Positions 23,720 through 64,000 of a DNA stretch of 64,000 nucleotides are shown in pieces. Positions within the stretch are counted from its first letter, which is position 1. Every line of letters begins with the position of its first letter. A program made the translations under genes and the position numbers. The notes below the pieces were generated by a model. It was not told the DNA's origin, ran no database searches, and was given only the letters and a program-made list of their open reading frames with translations. Source of the DNA: Amia ocellicauda (Eukaryota > Chordata > Actinopteri > Amiiformes > Amiidae); NCBI RefSeq assembly GCF_036373705.1, contig NC_089869.1:13961676-14025675 (forward strand), read 5' to 3'.

Positions 23720-26477
23720 ATGGACGACCCGGAGAGAGTGTGTGGAAAACTCAGAACTGCAGAGCCCAAAGAATTCTTCCTGAGCAGGTGAGTGAATTGA
23801 GTGAAAGTATTTTTGAGATTTCAAACCAATGTACAGGGTTGATTACAACTCCATCATGACTAATAATACAATAACCACTATTACTATTAGTTATTAGTAA
23901 TGTAATACAAATATTTCATGATTAAGTCACTTAATTTTTACAATAACCAGCAGAAAATGAATTATGGGTAGATATTGATATTGATGGGTCTCTAAAACAT
24001 AAACCTGTGGATTATAGCATGAACATTATATATGTATTTATTTGTTGATTGATTGATTGATGTCTGTGAGGATCAGCCATTATAGGGTTAACAACAAGTG
24101 ATTTGTGTGCATGTGTTAGGGAGAAGAACCTCTCTCTGAGTCTGCTGCTCTTGCTTGGTTGTTATGCTGCGATTCTCTATCCGGCCTATTTCCCGAAGCA
24201 ACAAAACATCTGGAGAGATGACCAGCTGGAGGCGAGACGAGAAAAGGTACAAAGCAAGAGCAGGCATTACAAAAACACAATAAAACACACAGCTGGAGTT
24301 TAGTCCACTGTTTTTCACTGTGCACTGGTGCATTTAACTGAAAAAGCCTACCCAGCAAAAGAGTAACTTTAAAGACTAATTCATTAATGGCAGACAATAT
24401 TTTGAATTGTGGAGACTAGCTCACTATATTATACTCAAGAGGGCACTTGAGACCAGAAGAATATTAACAGTGGGATTATTAGAATCTAAGACAGTTTTAC
24501 ACTGCAAAGACAATCTAAGAGACAACTATATTCATGCTCTCTTGTGTTAGCCTCAATTCATTTTAAACCTCTGATATAAATTCCTAATTTTGTTAATCTT
24601 TAGGCATATTTGCAGGTTTTTCACTTCCCCTCTTCCCTTAACATTTGCTCCTTTATCATACAATGGCAATATTACTAAACTGGAAAACATATCAGTGACC
24701 TAATCAGATGACTGAAATGTATCTTAAAATATTTACTACGTCAAAGAAAACTATATTGAACCCTTTTCTAATATGAATTGAAAAGGGAACAGATGATGCT
24801 TATAAAGTGTGCCGTCTGGATCAGGGAAGAAACTTGTGTCACAACACATTCTGATTCATGTGTTTTGCTCCTGGGTCAGTAGTTACTGAATCACTCCGCC
24901 AGTCTGCTGTCTCGGACCTGCCGCCCGGGCTGGAGCGCAGCGAGGCTGAGAGTGGTGCACCCAGAGCAGCTGCCCACGGGGGTCCCGGTCTTTCTACAGC
25001 ACTGGCAGGGTGAGTGGCGGCTGCGCCCTCCTCTGGGCCTGCTGGGCAGTGAAGAGAAGGTAGCTGAAACCCTGAGGAGCCTGCCCCAGAGAGGCCTGCC
25101 CCCCGAGCTAAGGGCTGGGGGCTGCACGCGCTGTGTGGTGGTGGGGAGCGGGGGGGTCCTGCGAGGGAGCCACATCGGGACTCGTATTGATCAGCACGAC
25201 GTTATCATCAGGTCAGTATAGCCCTTCCCCAGGGATCATCTTTCAAAACAAATGCATGCGAATGAAGGAGAAAAAACAATGTTGATTATTGAAATATTGA
25301 TTATGGTGCTGCTGCTTTTATATTACTGTTAAAATGCTTAAAACTTTGTTAGGAATAAAAATGTTACATGTATTTCCATGGTACAGGATATGACATTACT
25401 TTATCACAGCTGCAGCTGCTACACTTATAGAGTGCATTAACTTGACTGACTATAGGAATCATTCCCTTTGTTCTTTTCGGCCTGTTGAAGCAGCCTGCAA
25501 TATGTTTGGAATGACTGTTCTAGTTGTGCTTCACTGCTGGCAGGATGAACAATGCCCCAGTGTCTGGTTTCGAGAGGGATGCTGGCTCCAGAACCACCAT
25601 CCGTCTGACTTACCCTGAGGGGGCCCCACACTCCCCTGGCGAGTACCGCAACACCTCGCTGGTGGCCTTGGTTGTATTCAAGAGCTACGACCTGGACTGG
25701 CTGGCTGGGGTGGTGGCCAAGGAGCCACTGGTGAGTCCAACTGCATACGTCTCAAATCTTTCCCAGGAAGGAGCAAATCTTGGCAAAACGGTGGCAGCAC
25801 ACTTGTATACCATGTCATGATAGAAACATGAAATCAGTCTAAGTATATTTTAAGTAAGAGAATAACTTAAACTAAAACCTGAAAAGTGCATTGAATATTT
25901 AGAATTACATTTCAAAGTGTTTCACAGAATCAACCATTTTATCCCTTTTTAAAAGATGAGAGATCATTTTCCACAGGGTGTGCTGGACTCACTTTCAGTG
26001 TCTATGTAGGGCTGGTGGACCAAGCTGTGGTTTTGGAAGGAAGTGGTGGAGTCCATCCCACTGCAGCCCACGAGCTTCAGGATCTTGAACCCCGAGATAG
26101 TACACGAGACAGGCCAGGCACTGCAGGGCTACTCCAACCAGCCAATCGGAATGAGCATCCCCAAGGTCAGCCGGTTCCATCCATCTTGTCAACTTTTCCT
26201 AGACCTATGACTTTCTATAACCCGTCTTTGCTCTTGGTAGGTACCCACTCTTGGCACGTGTGCGGTTGTCATGGCACTACGGCTATGTGACGAGGTGAAC
26301 CTGGCAGGGTTTGGATATGACCTTCAGCACCCCGATGCCCCTCTGCACTACTATGAATCTATACACATGGGCACCATGAAGCTACAGATTGTGCACGATG
26401 TGAGCTCGGAGAACGTGTTCCTGAGGGAGCTGGTGAGAGCCAACATAGTGCATGACCTCACAGGAGGGCTGAGCTGA
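23720..26477 (+). CDS. Beta-galactoside alpha-2,3-sialyltransferase, GM3-synthase-like (ST3GAL5/ST3GAL7 type)
   Basis: Golgi type II membrane enzyme of family GT29, predicted to transfer sialic acid from CMP-Neu5Ac to galactose of glycolipids or glycoproteins. Coding exons: 23720-23787, 24120-24246, 24883-25211, 25544-25730, 26010-26165, 26241-26477, all in phase, 367 residues. A 23-residue cytoplasmic N-terminus precedes the membrane anchor (LSLSLLLLLGCYAAILY). Sialylmotif L runs from CTRCVVVGSGGVL to GSRTT across exons 3-4. Motif S is VPTLGTCAVVMALRLCDEV to AGFGYD, motif III HYYE, motif VS HDVSSE. GSGG, TYPEGAP, IPLQP, FRILNP and LCDEV resemble GM3 synthase most; HYYE and RIDQHD are closer to the general ST3Gal pattern. 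An AATAAA lies at 26947-26952. The locus, next to ankrd2 and hps1, suggests the fish group ST3GAL7 rather than ST3GAL5, but this needs a tree. Confidence 0.9.
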
Positions 26478-29133
26478 GCCCTCCGTCCTGTCAGACTTAT
26501 TGCTGCCCTCAATTCCTGTCTGCTAGGAATTGGGGGAAAAAAAAAAGACATGTTACACAATTCTGGTATGCATACCTACAAACAAGTTTAGATGGATTCA
26601 ATAGATCAAGATATACACAGAGTTCCTTACAACCCCTAAACCATAGCTTTGCTCTGATCCCACTATCTTGGAGTGATACATTTGCAAACCACAATTCCTA
26701 GAGCTGTGGCGTCTAATTGCTGCTACGTGTGGATTAGCTCTTGCTCTATTCTGAAGGAATATCACAAGGCCACGGTGCATGGGGTTTAGTGGTTAAAACA
26801 TAAATAGAAGCTCCACAACCACAGACATGGAATGCACAGTGCCTGACCGTACGTCCCATCCATAACTTCGTCTCCGTGAAATTTATAGGTGAACTACAGG
26901 CTTTGCAGTCAGAAACCTCGAGCCGCCACTCCAGATTTAAACCAAAAATAAATATTATTATATATCATCTAATAATGACAGAAAGCCGTTGCCATTATCC
27001 GGTTGGTTTATGTAGAAGTAAAGCAATCATTCAAGTAAAGAAAACAATCTTACCACACTAACCAATCAGAAAGCAGTGTGTCAAGATTACAGGAATCTGG
27101 AAGGAAGCTGCACCAGCTGCTTGATGACCTTGAAATTCCCTTTGTCCCCGTCATGTATATAAAGGGGAAGGGAGAAGCAGTAACTCAAGGATTCCAAGGT
27201 ATTAAATTAAGCCTAGTACATATTTTTTGTACATAAAGGGTTGTTAATCTTGATAATGAAATGGCACTGTGACTAGGAAACAATTGTCTCATTAAAACAC
27301 GGTGAAGTCAAAGTGAGACAGCAGACTAAGGGAAATGTCCAAGTGCTCCGCTATCCCCAGCTGGACCGTGTTTCCAGTGACCTTGTACAGAGTCTGAACT
27401 TGGAACCAGAGTCTTCAAAATCATTCCAATTTAATCTCGGAAATGTATTATCTTTGTAATGTTTTTTTCTATTGTAGTTCTTTTAAATGTAAAGTTAGCA
27501 CCAAAATTAGCAATATTTTAGAATGCTCTACATAAAAGAACATTGAGTTGTCCATGGCTAGTGCTAATTTGCCCATAAGGTTATTGGTACGTTAAAATAA
27601 GGGCTGTACTGAAAAGAGTTACTTTACAATGAGACTGTGAGGAATTCAATAGCTGGTCTGAAAATAGTCATCTGACTGCACTGCAATCAAGGGCAGTATT
27701 TAGATAACTGATATTGAAACAGTGACGCTCAGATACCTATCAATTTAATAAACTCGAACCATGTATCAATCACCAGCTAGAGTGTAGTACAGGACTATAC
27801 AATTTTGACCATATTCTGAACCTTGCTTATAACTAAGACATTCAAAACTTAAACAGCAAAAGAAAAAGCTTTTGAAAATGTACAGCATTAACTAATTGTA
27901 TACTGTCTGTTTTTTTGTATTGTTTATTATATTAAATAATTCAAATTTGCAGTCAGTGTGCCAAAGTCTCATTTTTAAGTTGCTGAAGCTTCTACTTACT
28001 GTATATTATACACAATTGTATATTTTGGCAAATGTTATTTTCCCCTAAGAGTGTATAGGATACTCATAATCAGATTAAAGATGTAAATAAGGGATTATGG
28101 AATTATGGATTATGGAAATCTGGTCTGTTAAGAAAAGTAGGCACTGAATTTAAATAATGTAACTGATCAATAACTCTATGGCAGCTGATCATGTGTTTAG
28201 CACAGTCGCACTCCTGTATTGACCCTTCTACCGAGTCCCAATTCATTAACAAAATCATTAAAACACTTAAAAATATGATTTTAATATCGCAATAATGAAA
28301 GAATAATTACAATAAAAAATATAAAACAGTTCACATTATTCAAAAATGGCAACTTCTGAAATGATAAAGTACAGCATTGTAATCCTGCAGTATAGTTATA
28401 CATGGAATAACCTAATAATATATACTTCAAAATTTTCATCTGCTATAGCTACTTCATATAAAATATATATCTTTGAGTGGAAAAGTACAGTGATTTTAGT
28501 GAACAGCAAGTAGAGGGTCTCTCAGTGTACATTGTAAGAGAAGGCAGTTCTGAATTTGACAAGTAAAATCATCGGTAATAAGACATTTTCAAGAGTCGGT
28601 GCAAAAGGAGCCGTTGAACTAAAGAGAGTAAAGAATGTCCTTCATGAAAAATCAGCACACTGTAGTATCGGCTTTTAAAATTAATAAAGATGTCAGCAAA
28701 AGAAAATGATAGTTAACCTCCAAGTTAAAACCATCAATAATAAAAGAGGACGAATAGTGAATATTAAAAAAATGTTGTTTGCAGTGGATATGAGGCATCT
28801 GATGTATGGGTATGAACTCCAGTGTCAGACTAGGGAAATCTTATGATATTTGAGCACTTCTGCATGTTCAACACATTAGGCAGCACTAACTCTGCCCATT
28901 CACAGCCTTAGAGGTGTAGCAAAAATCAATATTAAAGCGTACCTGCAGGCCACTGAATTCCCATAAGGCACAAACAGTGAGACAACACTGTGGAAAGGGA
29001 GAAAGCGATGCAGGTACACTAAGCGGTGCAGTGAGCGGTGGATATGCCGTCAGGGGTTACAGCAGGCAGAGCTGACATCAACAGAGAGGCAGGGACCCGT
29101 ATGGTAAGCGAGGCGTGCTGCTGCCCCCGGCGT
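26478..29133. other. convergent intergenic DNA between the sialyltransferase and hps1
   Basis: AT-rich sequence holding both 3' UTRs. A candidate AATAAA for the sialyltransferase is at 26947-26952. No conserved open frame, RNA gene or clear repeat was recognised. Confidence 0.5.
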
Positions 29134-34108
<4,975 letters not shown>

Positions 34109-34993
34109 CTGAAGACACACAGACACAGCAAGGGTTAAAGGAATCGGTCGTGCAGGAGTGACCATCCAAACCAACTCTGTCCCCTGTCCACCATCCTCAC
34201 ACATAAACCCTGACGCTGCATCTGTCCTCAGGCCAGTATTTGGACGGCTGGGTTCAATTTAGTTTGAGGTTTATACGACTAATCTGAAGGCTGTGGCAAT
34301 GTGGGGGATGGAGGTAAATGTAGGCCTTATTGTGATATTTTGGGTGCAAGTCAAATCACTATTCAACAGTCATTCAGATCACCTAAATCAGGCACATATA
34401 GGATATCTGGGGAACTGTTACATGCTTGTACACAGGCAAATTGTAATATAAATACTATATCTGCTGGTATTCATCAATCTAATCTAGATTATTTGGGAAT
34501 CTTCTGCATTCATACGGGCAATTCTAGCCGATGTGTATGAACTCTTAAAGGCCAAAATGGTCCAGCAGTCCCCCCTGCCTCTCGTCAGCACTTCAGAGAG
34601 GATAAACCAAGTCACTAACCTCGATCAATCCCCCGGTTTTATTTCACAATGAGCTTTCATCAGATCCGTCCAGGGTATCTGCAGATCACTTCCCTTCCCA
34701 TCGCTTCTCGGAAAACACAGGGACCCAGTGACCCTTTTGACTAGACTAGAGCAGTGCAGCCCAGTGGCGCACTTTGCAGGACTGATTCAAGTGGGTTTGA
34801 ACTGCGATCATAAGATGAAACCCGTGAGAGAGAGAGAGAGAAGCACAGAAACGTCACTGCATGTCAATAATACACCTCTCCCTGTGCTAACCCTCACATC
34901 CATGAAATACATTTCGTTTCAACGCGCTTCTGGGTGTCGGATTGTCGTTAGTACATCTTTCAGGTATTTTAACTGGCGTGCAGCGGACCTCAC

Positions 34994-35130
34994 CTCAGCC
35001 CGTAGGTTGCATGCTGCACAGAGTTGTCCTTTTTTCTGGTCCCGATAGCTCTGTGGATTTGCTTGGCAGTTTCTGTACCAGTGCCCGTCCCAGTCCTGCA
35101 CTTCCGAAACAAGCGGCTGCTCCTGTCATG
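34994..35130 (-). other. predicted 5' non-coding exon of hps1
   Basis: On the minus strand it ends at a strong donor, gggctgag|gtgaggtcc (34994/34993). The first coding exon has its acceptor directly at the ATG, so a separate 5' UTR exon is required. The start is uncertain. Confidence 0.5.
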
Positions 35131-35215
35131 TGACCAGCGACGTGTGCGCGTATCTGCGGCATCTGTCTTAAAGGGACAGTCCGATCCGCCGCCTGATAGC
35201 TGACAATTGTGCTTA
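35085..35215 (-). promoter_or_regulatory. hps1 promoter with M-box-like and ETS sites
   Basis: The block is CpG-rich. It contains TCATGTGA (35126-35133), the core M-box bound by MITF and TFE factors, and CGGAAGTG on the minus strand (about 35098-35105), an ETS site. MITF/TFE control fits a gene of melanosome and lysosome-related organelle biogenesis. Sites are seen; activity is inferred. Confidence 0.45.
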
Positions 35216-38200
35216 ACAATATTGCATCACATTGTCCACTTTGTAATTTGTGCATAACGAATACTATGTCTTAGTAATTGTATTGAATGTATACTTTCTT
35301 TCTTTTTTTAATACTTCTTATATATTATTTTTTAGGTCATGCATTTTTCATCCGCTGGGTGGCATAAAAGTGTGGGGTTTGGGTGCATTTCACTATCAAG
35401 AGACGGTGGATTTATATTTTATACAATGCGTTTTTGCAAACACTTTAGCAGTAGATTATATCTTGTGGAGAGCTTAAGTAATTTACAACAATTGTGCCTC
35501 ATGATATCAACCAAGTTCAGTTCACATAACTGTTTGGTCTTGGTTTTTCAATTGCATTGGACATATAATACTGGTAAATTCAGGCATATCCTCAGAGAAT
35601 ACAATGCGAATTAATGCTGTGTGTTTAGTGATTCTTTGGTGGAGGGAATTCACGAAATCCTTACTTGAAACTTTTTGTTTAATTCTGTGCCTTTTCCCCT
35701 GTGCTTTATGCTGTCAAAGTTAATCCCTGCACAATGTAGACTGGAATCAGCCATCACAAGTAAAACTAAAAGTTCAAAACATGTAATATTGTATTGTCTG
35801 CAATTATTTTCCTTACCAGAACTTCATCTCTGCCGGTCTTAAGATAAAAGGACACTGTAGATTCAGGCTTACAAATACACATTTTGTTTTATGTCAAACA
35901 ATGTTCAGCACAACTCTCAATAAATGCTTTTTTTTTTCTGAAGTCAGAATAGCTTATATTAGATGAATATATATAATTAAAAAACATACACAGTTTTCTT
36001 TCACTGCCTCAGCTGTCTCTTAGCTCTCATGTCTATAAAAACAAACAGATAGAGTAGAAATATGTGACTAATATCTATCAGAAGACCAGTTATGCATGAT
36101 GTTCGATGTTTCAAAGCTGGCAGATAATGACATTAGTGTTAGGTATGTCTAAGAGATGTACAGATTGAACATGCTTGGAGTCTGACTTCTTTGCTATCCC
36201 TTTCTCATCTCGGAGTAAATATTTATCTCGATTGAATCCTGCTTTAGTCAGGATGATGGTGCTGCCAGCAGGTTACCAGAACCGCAATGCATACAGTTAT
36301 CTGTGGTTCAATCAGTTTGGAGGGGGAGATTTGGATATAAGAAACCTCATTGAAACAGACTACTGTATACACTGTATAAACATCATGAATACCTCCATCT
36401 TGGCCACGGGGTAAAGGCCTGCATGCTCTGAATGGTCTCCCAATATAAACAGCTTCACGCTAGGTTTGGTTACAGTTAGCATGTTTAAGGAGGGATTGTC
36501 ACGCAAAGGTAGCTTGACTCTGTACAGAGCACTGGGCTGGAGTCCATCATGCTTAATTGTATGAAGAAAAAGAAAGCAATCATGGAAAAAAAGGGGGGGA
36601 AGAAATATAGAGCTTTATTCAGCTCCTGGATCTTGAGACAGGTTGTGGTTCTTAATGACCGGAGACAGTTAGCGAGTCTGTTTAGAGGTAGCCTGATGTA
36701 TGTAAGTTCGGGACTGAATCCCTGCGTTGTGTAAACATGGGTATAGTTGGCCGCATTAAGGCCTCACTCACGCAAAGACATTACAGAAGAGATTATTACA
36801 TTAGGGATTTGAAAAGGGCATAACATTTGATTGGAATTAGGCCTTGCATCCTTGCCTGTGTGGTTAATGAGTGCTCATGGGTGTTGGAAAAGGGCAAGCA
36901 GAAGGGATGGCACAGAGAAGGCAGTTTGGGAAGGATATCTCCACTGACTGCAACACATTTATGAGTCTCTTGATCTGGATTAGACGGTTCTTGCCGTGTG
37001 TTTCACAATACTCAGAGGTCACAGGATGGTAACCATAAGTAGGTGGCTATTCCTTCAGCCAAACCCCGTCATGGTTGTGGGGTTTTAAAGGAAGGTGCTT
37101 GGTGTACCAAGTGATTATGCAAATTGGTGCACAATAAGAAGTTTCTTTGACTATCTACCCCCATAATATCCATGAACGCATTTCTAAACTATGCATAGAC
37201 AGACTGTACTGCCTCATTGTATCATTGTTATTCCAAATCTCTTTGTGGGATTGACAGGAACCAAGCTTATTTGGGGAAGAAATACTTAACTGTCTCATTC
37301 AGTTCAAAGTTTAACACAAATGTTAAATATTTATGTATGTGCAACCCCAAAGCAGGAGGCCTAGTAACCTGTACCCTCCAGTTGATACACTGCACATGTC
37401 ACAGCACTGCTGAGTTTGGAGAATACAGAGTACTTTTAATTTGTTGAATCCCCCTCCCCGCTCTCTCTCTCCCTCTCACACACTCTTTTCCTCTTCCCCT
37501 TTACACCAGTTCCCTCCATCCAAAAGCACAGCAATGAGCCTGGTGTGGATTACCCTGCCCTTGCTAATGCCAGACCTTGAGAATGCTGTATATAGCTGCG
37601 GGCTCACTAGGCGCGAATGTTTCCCATCAAGAGCTACTACACGACATTGCCCTGACAAGACAATCCCGCTGCTGCCCACAACAAAGCCTGCGCCCAGCTG
37701 TGGGGAACATCTGCTGGGCCCCGCTCAGCCCCTGTTGGCTGGATGGGCTCTCCCCCCTGCATGATCTCCCCAGCGCTGGCCCGGCAGACATGCGGCACTT
37801 TGAAGACAAGTCAGCTGATCCACTCTCCCAACCTGGAGGGACATAAAGCCAGGGCTTGAATTTCCTGACTGTCACAATTTATTTCTCTGTTCTCCTCTTG
37901 CTGCAGTGCAAATATAAATCACACATACGCCAGGTTCTTTCATCCCTTTACCTCGTATTTTTAAGTGTACACGCCAGCGTTGTGTACAACTTCCTGCTTA
38001 CGGCTTTTGCTGCCGATCGCTCCGGTGAATGTTCTATTTTTTCAAACACACGAGTCAGTGACTTCCAGTTTTTTATTCGCACCATCTGCACCCAGCTACA
38101 TTCAAAGGCCCTCTTCTTCAATGCCGCAGAATCTTTTCACAAAACAAGCATTCTTCTCTATATCTGGGAATCTTTGAATATAACTTCCTGTTGTGTTGTA

Positions 38201-38560
38201 TAAAAGAACTCAATAAGGCATCTTTATATTTTATTTCAGGGTTATGATTTCTTCAAGTACAAAAATAATTTGTTTTTGCAGGACGGCAGATGTCGGTTTT
38301 CAGAATTAAATACTCTCCAAAGACTACAAGGCCGATTAAGTCTGTAAATCTTAAGAAAAGACCAAGACTGGGTCCTGCTGAGGTTGCTTACTTACACTGT
38401 ATGGATAGTTAACCTCCAGATTGTGACTGATAAAGTATCTTGATTTTTCCAGAGGGTAGATTTGTATCTTCTGTGGCTCTGCCGTGGACATTGCTGGTTG
38501 ACCTAGATATCATTTAAAAATCCGTAATAAAGACAGAAGGCAAAATGTTTCATATTTATA
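35216..38560. other. intergenic DNA between hps1 and hpse2
   Basis: Mostly AT-rich with no gene recognised. The stretch 37440-37860 is GC-richer and lacks repeats, but its open frames resemble no family. Single-exon open frames here are short and unsupported. Confidence 0.45.
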
Positions 38561-38561
38561 T

Positions 38562-38567
38562 TTTATT
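38562..38567 (-). terminator. candidate polyadenylation signal of hpse2
   Basis: AATAAA on the minus strand, about 2.57 kb downstream of the hpse2 stop codon at 41134. A 3' UTR of this length is possible; nearer non-canonical signals cannot be excluded. Confidence 0.3.
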
Positions 38568-41133
38568 ACTGCATAGATTTTTAACAAAAAATAGTGTTTA
38601 GTCTTATAAATTTCCCAAAATAAAATAATGTTCTTTAAAAAGAAAATATGAACAACTCCACATAAACAATCCGAACACATTCAAAAGGAAAGGACGAAAT
38701 TCAGTAAAAGAGCTTAAACACCAACACAGCTCAGGTATTGGGTTAACAGCCCCTTTTCCACCAACGCAGTCCAGCTCAGAGCTCCCGTCACCGTCATCGG
38801 ATCTCACACGCTTTGGAGCTTTTATTCTATTAGTAGGCCTACATATCAACCATAGAAAGACGTTTCAAGATTCTCAGGTTTAGACAGCATTTATTGTAGA
38901 ATAATTGTAATTGTACCGAGAATCTAAAATTAAAAAACAGTGCTTTTACAGAAATGCTATTTTCCAGCTTTTACCGATGGGAAATCAAGATAATGTTGTC
39001 TATTAGTTGCATTAAGGGACTTTTTGATTTTCTCCCTGCTTCTCGATTGTGATCACTCTTTTGTATTGTCCAGCATGCTAGAATGTAAGAAGCAATTAGG
39101 GCGTTGGAAAATGCAAAACAAAACAAACAAACAAACAAAAAAGTAAAACAAAGTACCTATTTGCATAATTATTACCCCCTCACATAAAAAACACATACTG
39201 ATGAAATATATGTAATTAAATACTTCATATACACTATAACACAAATGTTCCATATATCACACATGCTTATATACAGTACATACGTTTGACAGGTCGTACA
39301 AGTATAAACTATCTACAAATGTATTCTATTAGGGATGAAACAATTTCATATTTTGCCTACCACAAATTAGTCCTGTAGCAGCCATTGCAGAGCTGCATAA
39401 GTCTATTCCCAAGAAAAATCCAGCTATCCCAAGAAATTACAGTATGACGATCATCTGGATGAAAGCCTGAGCAACAGCCACTAAAGCTGTGATGAAGTGT
39501 CCTTATTTCAGAACCCCTGGACCACTCAGACAAATGGGTTCCCAATCACCTGAGTTCTGCTGGTAGCCACGTGCTGTTATGGTTATATATTTCGAAATCT
39601 GTAAAGCTTGTCTTGAAAATATAATTTAGCAAACAAAACGAAACACACACAAAAAACATTTACAACATTAGCAAAGAAAGAGAATAAATCCACCTAGTTT
39701 TAAAAAAACATAGATGTTAAGGGCAGAGAGAGCAGGCCATAGCAGAGAAAAGCCATCACCCAGACTCTGCAAACTCAACTGAGCTACAACTTGAGCTTAA
39801 TTTCTTCCCAGTACCTCCGCATGACACACTGAGATACTCAGTACCCCAGTCTCTCGGCTCTATCAGACTCTCTCTGTACACAGCTGCATTGCTTCTTAAT
39901 TCTCCTGCACTGTGAAATTTGGCTAAACTGCCCTCCAAGTGTCTCAGACTTTACCCACAACACACTGCTTCCCTGTGCATTTTCAAAGCTCTGTATTTCA
40001 CTCTACATCACCCATTCCCTCAGCACGAATTAATAATGCAAGTTTCCCGTTAAGGAAACTAAAAAAATAAGACCAAAAACAAAACTTGCATAGTATGAGT
40101 TATGCTGCCTTTTCTTTATATGGACTGTAAAAAGATTATATTTATGGCAAACAGCATTGACCCATTTCCCTTTTTTCTTCCTTGGACGGTGGCCTGTTTG
40201 TTTCAGTCCTCACCAAATCTGTTCTTGCAGGCTGAGTGAGTAAGAATTACAGGGAAAACATCACTATATATCATCCTACAGTGTATGCAGAGCAATGGAG
40301 TTAATCAGATAAATTCAGATTGAAAAAAACTGGAAGGGTATTTTTAGCCAATGCCCTTGCTAGTGTAAACAGATGTTAAAATTAAATAGCCATGTAAATT
40401 AAACGAGACAGCTAGTTAGCAACGAAAAGCTGAGATTTATAACACTGAGATAAAAGCAGCACCACAGCTGAGCTTTTTTCGCTGTCTTTTTTGGCCGACT
40501 CTTCGCTGCCATTGTCTTTTCCCTCCTTTTCATCTGGAGAGGTCCTGTGAAGGACACTGTGAAGCAGAAGAGGTGGGGAATCTCACTGTGAGACACAACA
40601 GTATCCAGTTTAAACAATTCACAGTCTTTCATAGCATTGCTGTTACCATCGACACAGACATTCAACTATGTGCGTAGGCAGGGGGATGTGGGTGTGTGTT
40701 TGTGGGGTACACAGAGTAAACCAGGGTACATGGTAGTTATATTTGTTACAGTGAGAGCAAAAAACAATATACTGGGAGATATTTAATCACTTCCGCCAAA
40801 AATCAGTGGAGTAGTTTGATAGGAGACCAACTATTCACTACGATTAGGGCAGCGTTCCTTCTTCAGATCAGCAGAGCCCTGTGCAAAAACTGGCATACTG
40901 ATCCAGCACATATACAACTCATGACAGTGTGAAAACTTGATAAACAAATCTAGATGGGTTACAAAAACAAATACAAATAAAAAACGTTTCAAAAGGCAAT
41001 CAGTGCAACCCCTTTTCTTGGGAGACCAGCTTGTTCCTGCTGTGCTGCAGTAATATTCCCTCGATTGTGCTGGATGTGTACCGATGATCGGTGTGTCTCA
41101 GCTCAGGGCGCGGCTGGGGCTCGGGGGCGTTGG
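38568..41133 (-). other. probable 3' UTR or downstream region of hpse2
   Basis: AT-rich with no coding exon recognised. It holds a (CAAA)n-type run near 39115-39140 and one short lysine-rich open frame on the minus strand (40399-40665) that I could not assign to any family. Confidence 0.35.

Positions 41134-64000
<22,867 letters not shown>

Noticed and set aside
25084..25220. Replacement of Asn by Ser in the VGNGG part of sialylmotif L as a sign of an inactive enzyme
   Set aside because: As I recall, GM3 synthase also has GSGG here and is active, so this is a subfamily feature.
37441..37846. Proline-rich open frames in both plus frames
   Set aside because: Overlapping frames of a GC-richer block, with no family match and no exon boundaries that would connect them.
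40399..40665. Lysine-rich open frame on the minus strand
   Set aside because: It lies in the probable hpse2 3' region, resembles no family and has no splice partners.

Overview
The window is vertebrate nuclear DNA, almost certainly from a ray-finned fish. Genes are split into short exons with GT-AG introns, base composition is AT-rich with many AT, GA and CA microsatellites, and there are fish-type repeats: LINE2/SINE tails ending in a 'gccctggacaagggcgtctgctaa' type motif, hAT and piggyBac-like elements, and a Ty3 chromovirus. I cannot name the species. Every exon boundary below was read by eye from splice motifs, reading phase and remembered family sequences; no search was run.

Layout. 4431-9038 (-): the first eight coding exons (401 residues) of nucleolar helicase ddx21; the rest lies beyond base 1. 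Its last visible intron carries a hAT-like element with a piggyBac-like element inserted in it. 9200-12230: repeat-rich intergenic DNA with an inverted pair of LINE2/SINE fragments and a degenerate 800 bp simple-sequence array. 12240-16860 (+): a BTB-zinc finger gene (677 aa) whose exact orthologue I do not recognise, with a TATA/CRE/NF-kB-like upstream promoter candidate. 17370-22612 (-): ankrd2, complete in nine exons (298 aa). 23720-26477 (+): a complete alpha-2,3-sialyltransferase of the GM3-synthase-like (ST3GAL5/ST3GAL7) type, 367 aa, six exons, divergent from ankrd2. 29134-34108 (-): hps1, complete in 17 coding exons (675 aa), including an intron of the rare U12 AT-AC class. 41134-64000 (-): the last six coding exons of heparanase-2 (hpse2), with introns up to about 10 kb. 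The 41297-51000 intron holds a decayed Ty3 retrotransposon (42953-47371).

The genes do not form a pathway. The ankrd2-hps1-hpse2 group matches the human 10q24.2 neighbourhood as I recall it, while ddx21 sits much further away on human chromosome 10. The sialyltransferase between ankrd2 and hps1 is, as far as I recall, absent from that human interval.

I found no new biological system. The items most worth a second look are the AT-AC intron of hps1, the sialyltransferase, the nested transposons in ddx21, the promoter of the BTB-zinc finger gene, and an M-box-like site in the hps1 promoter.
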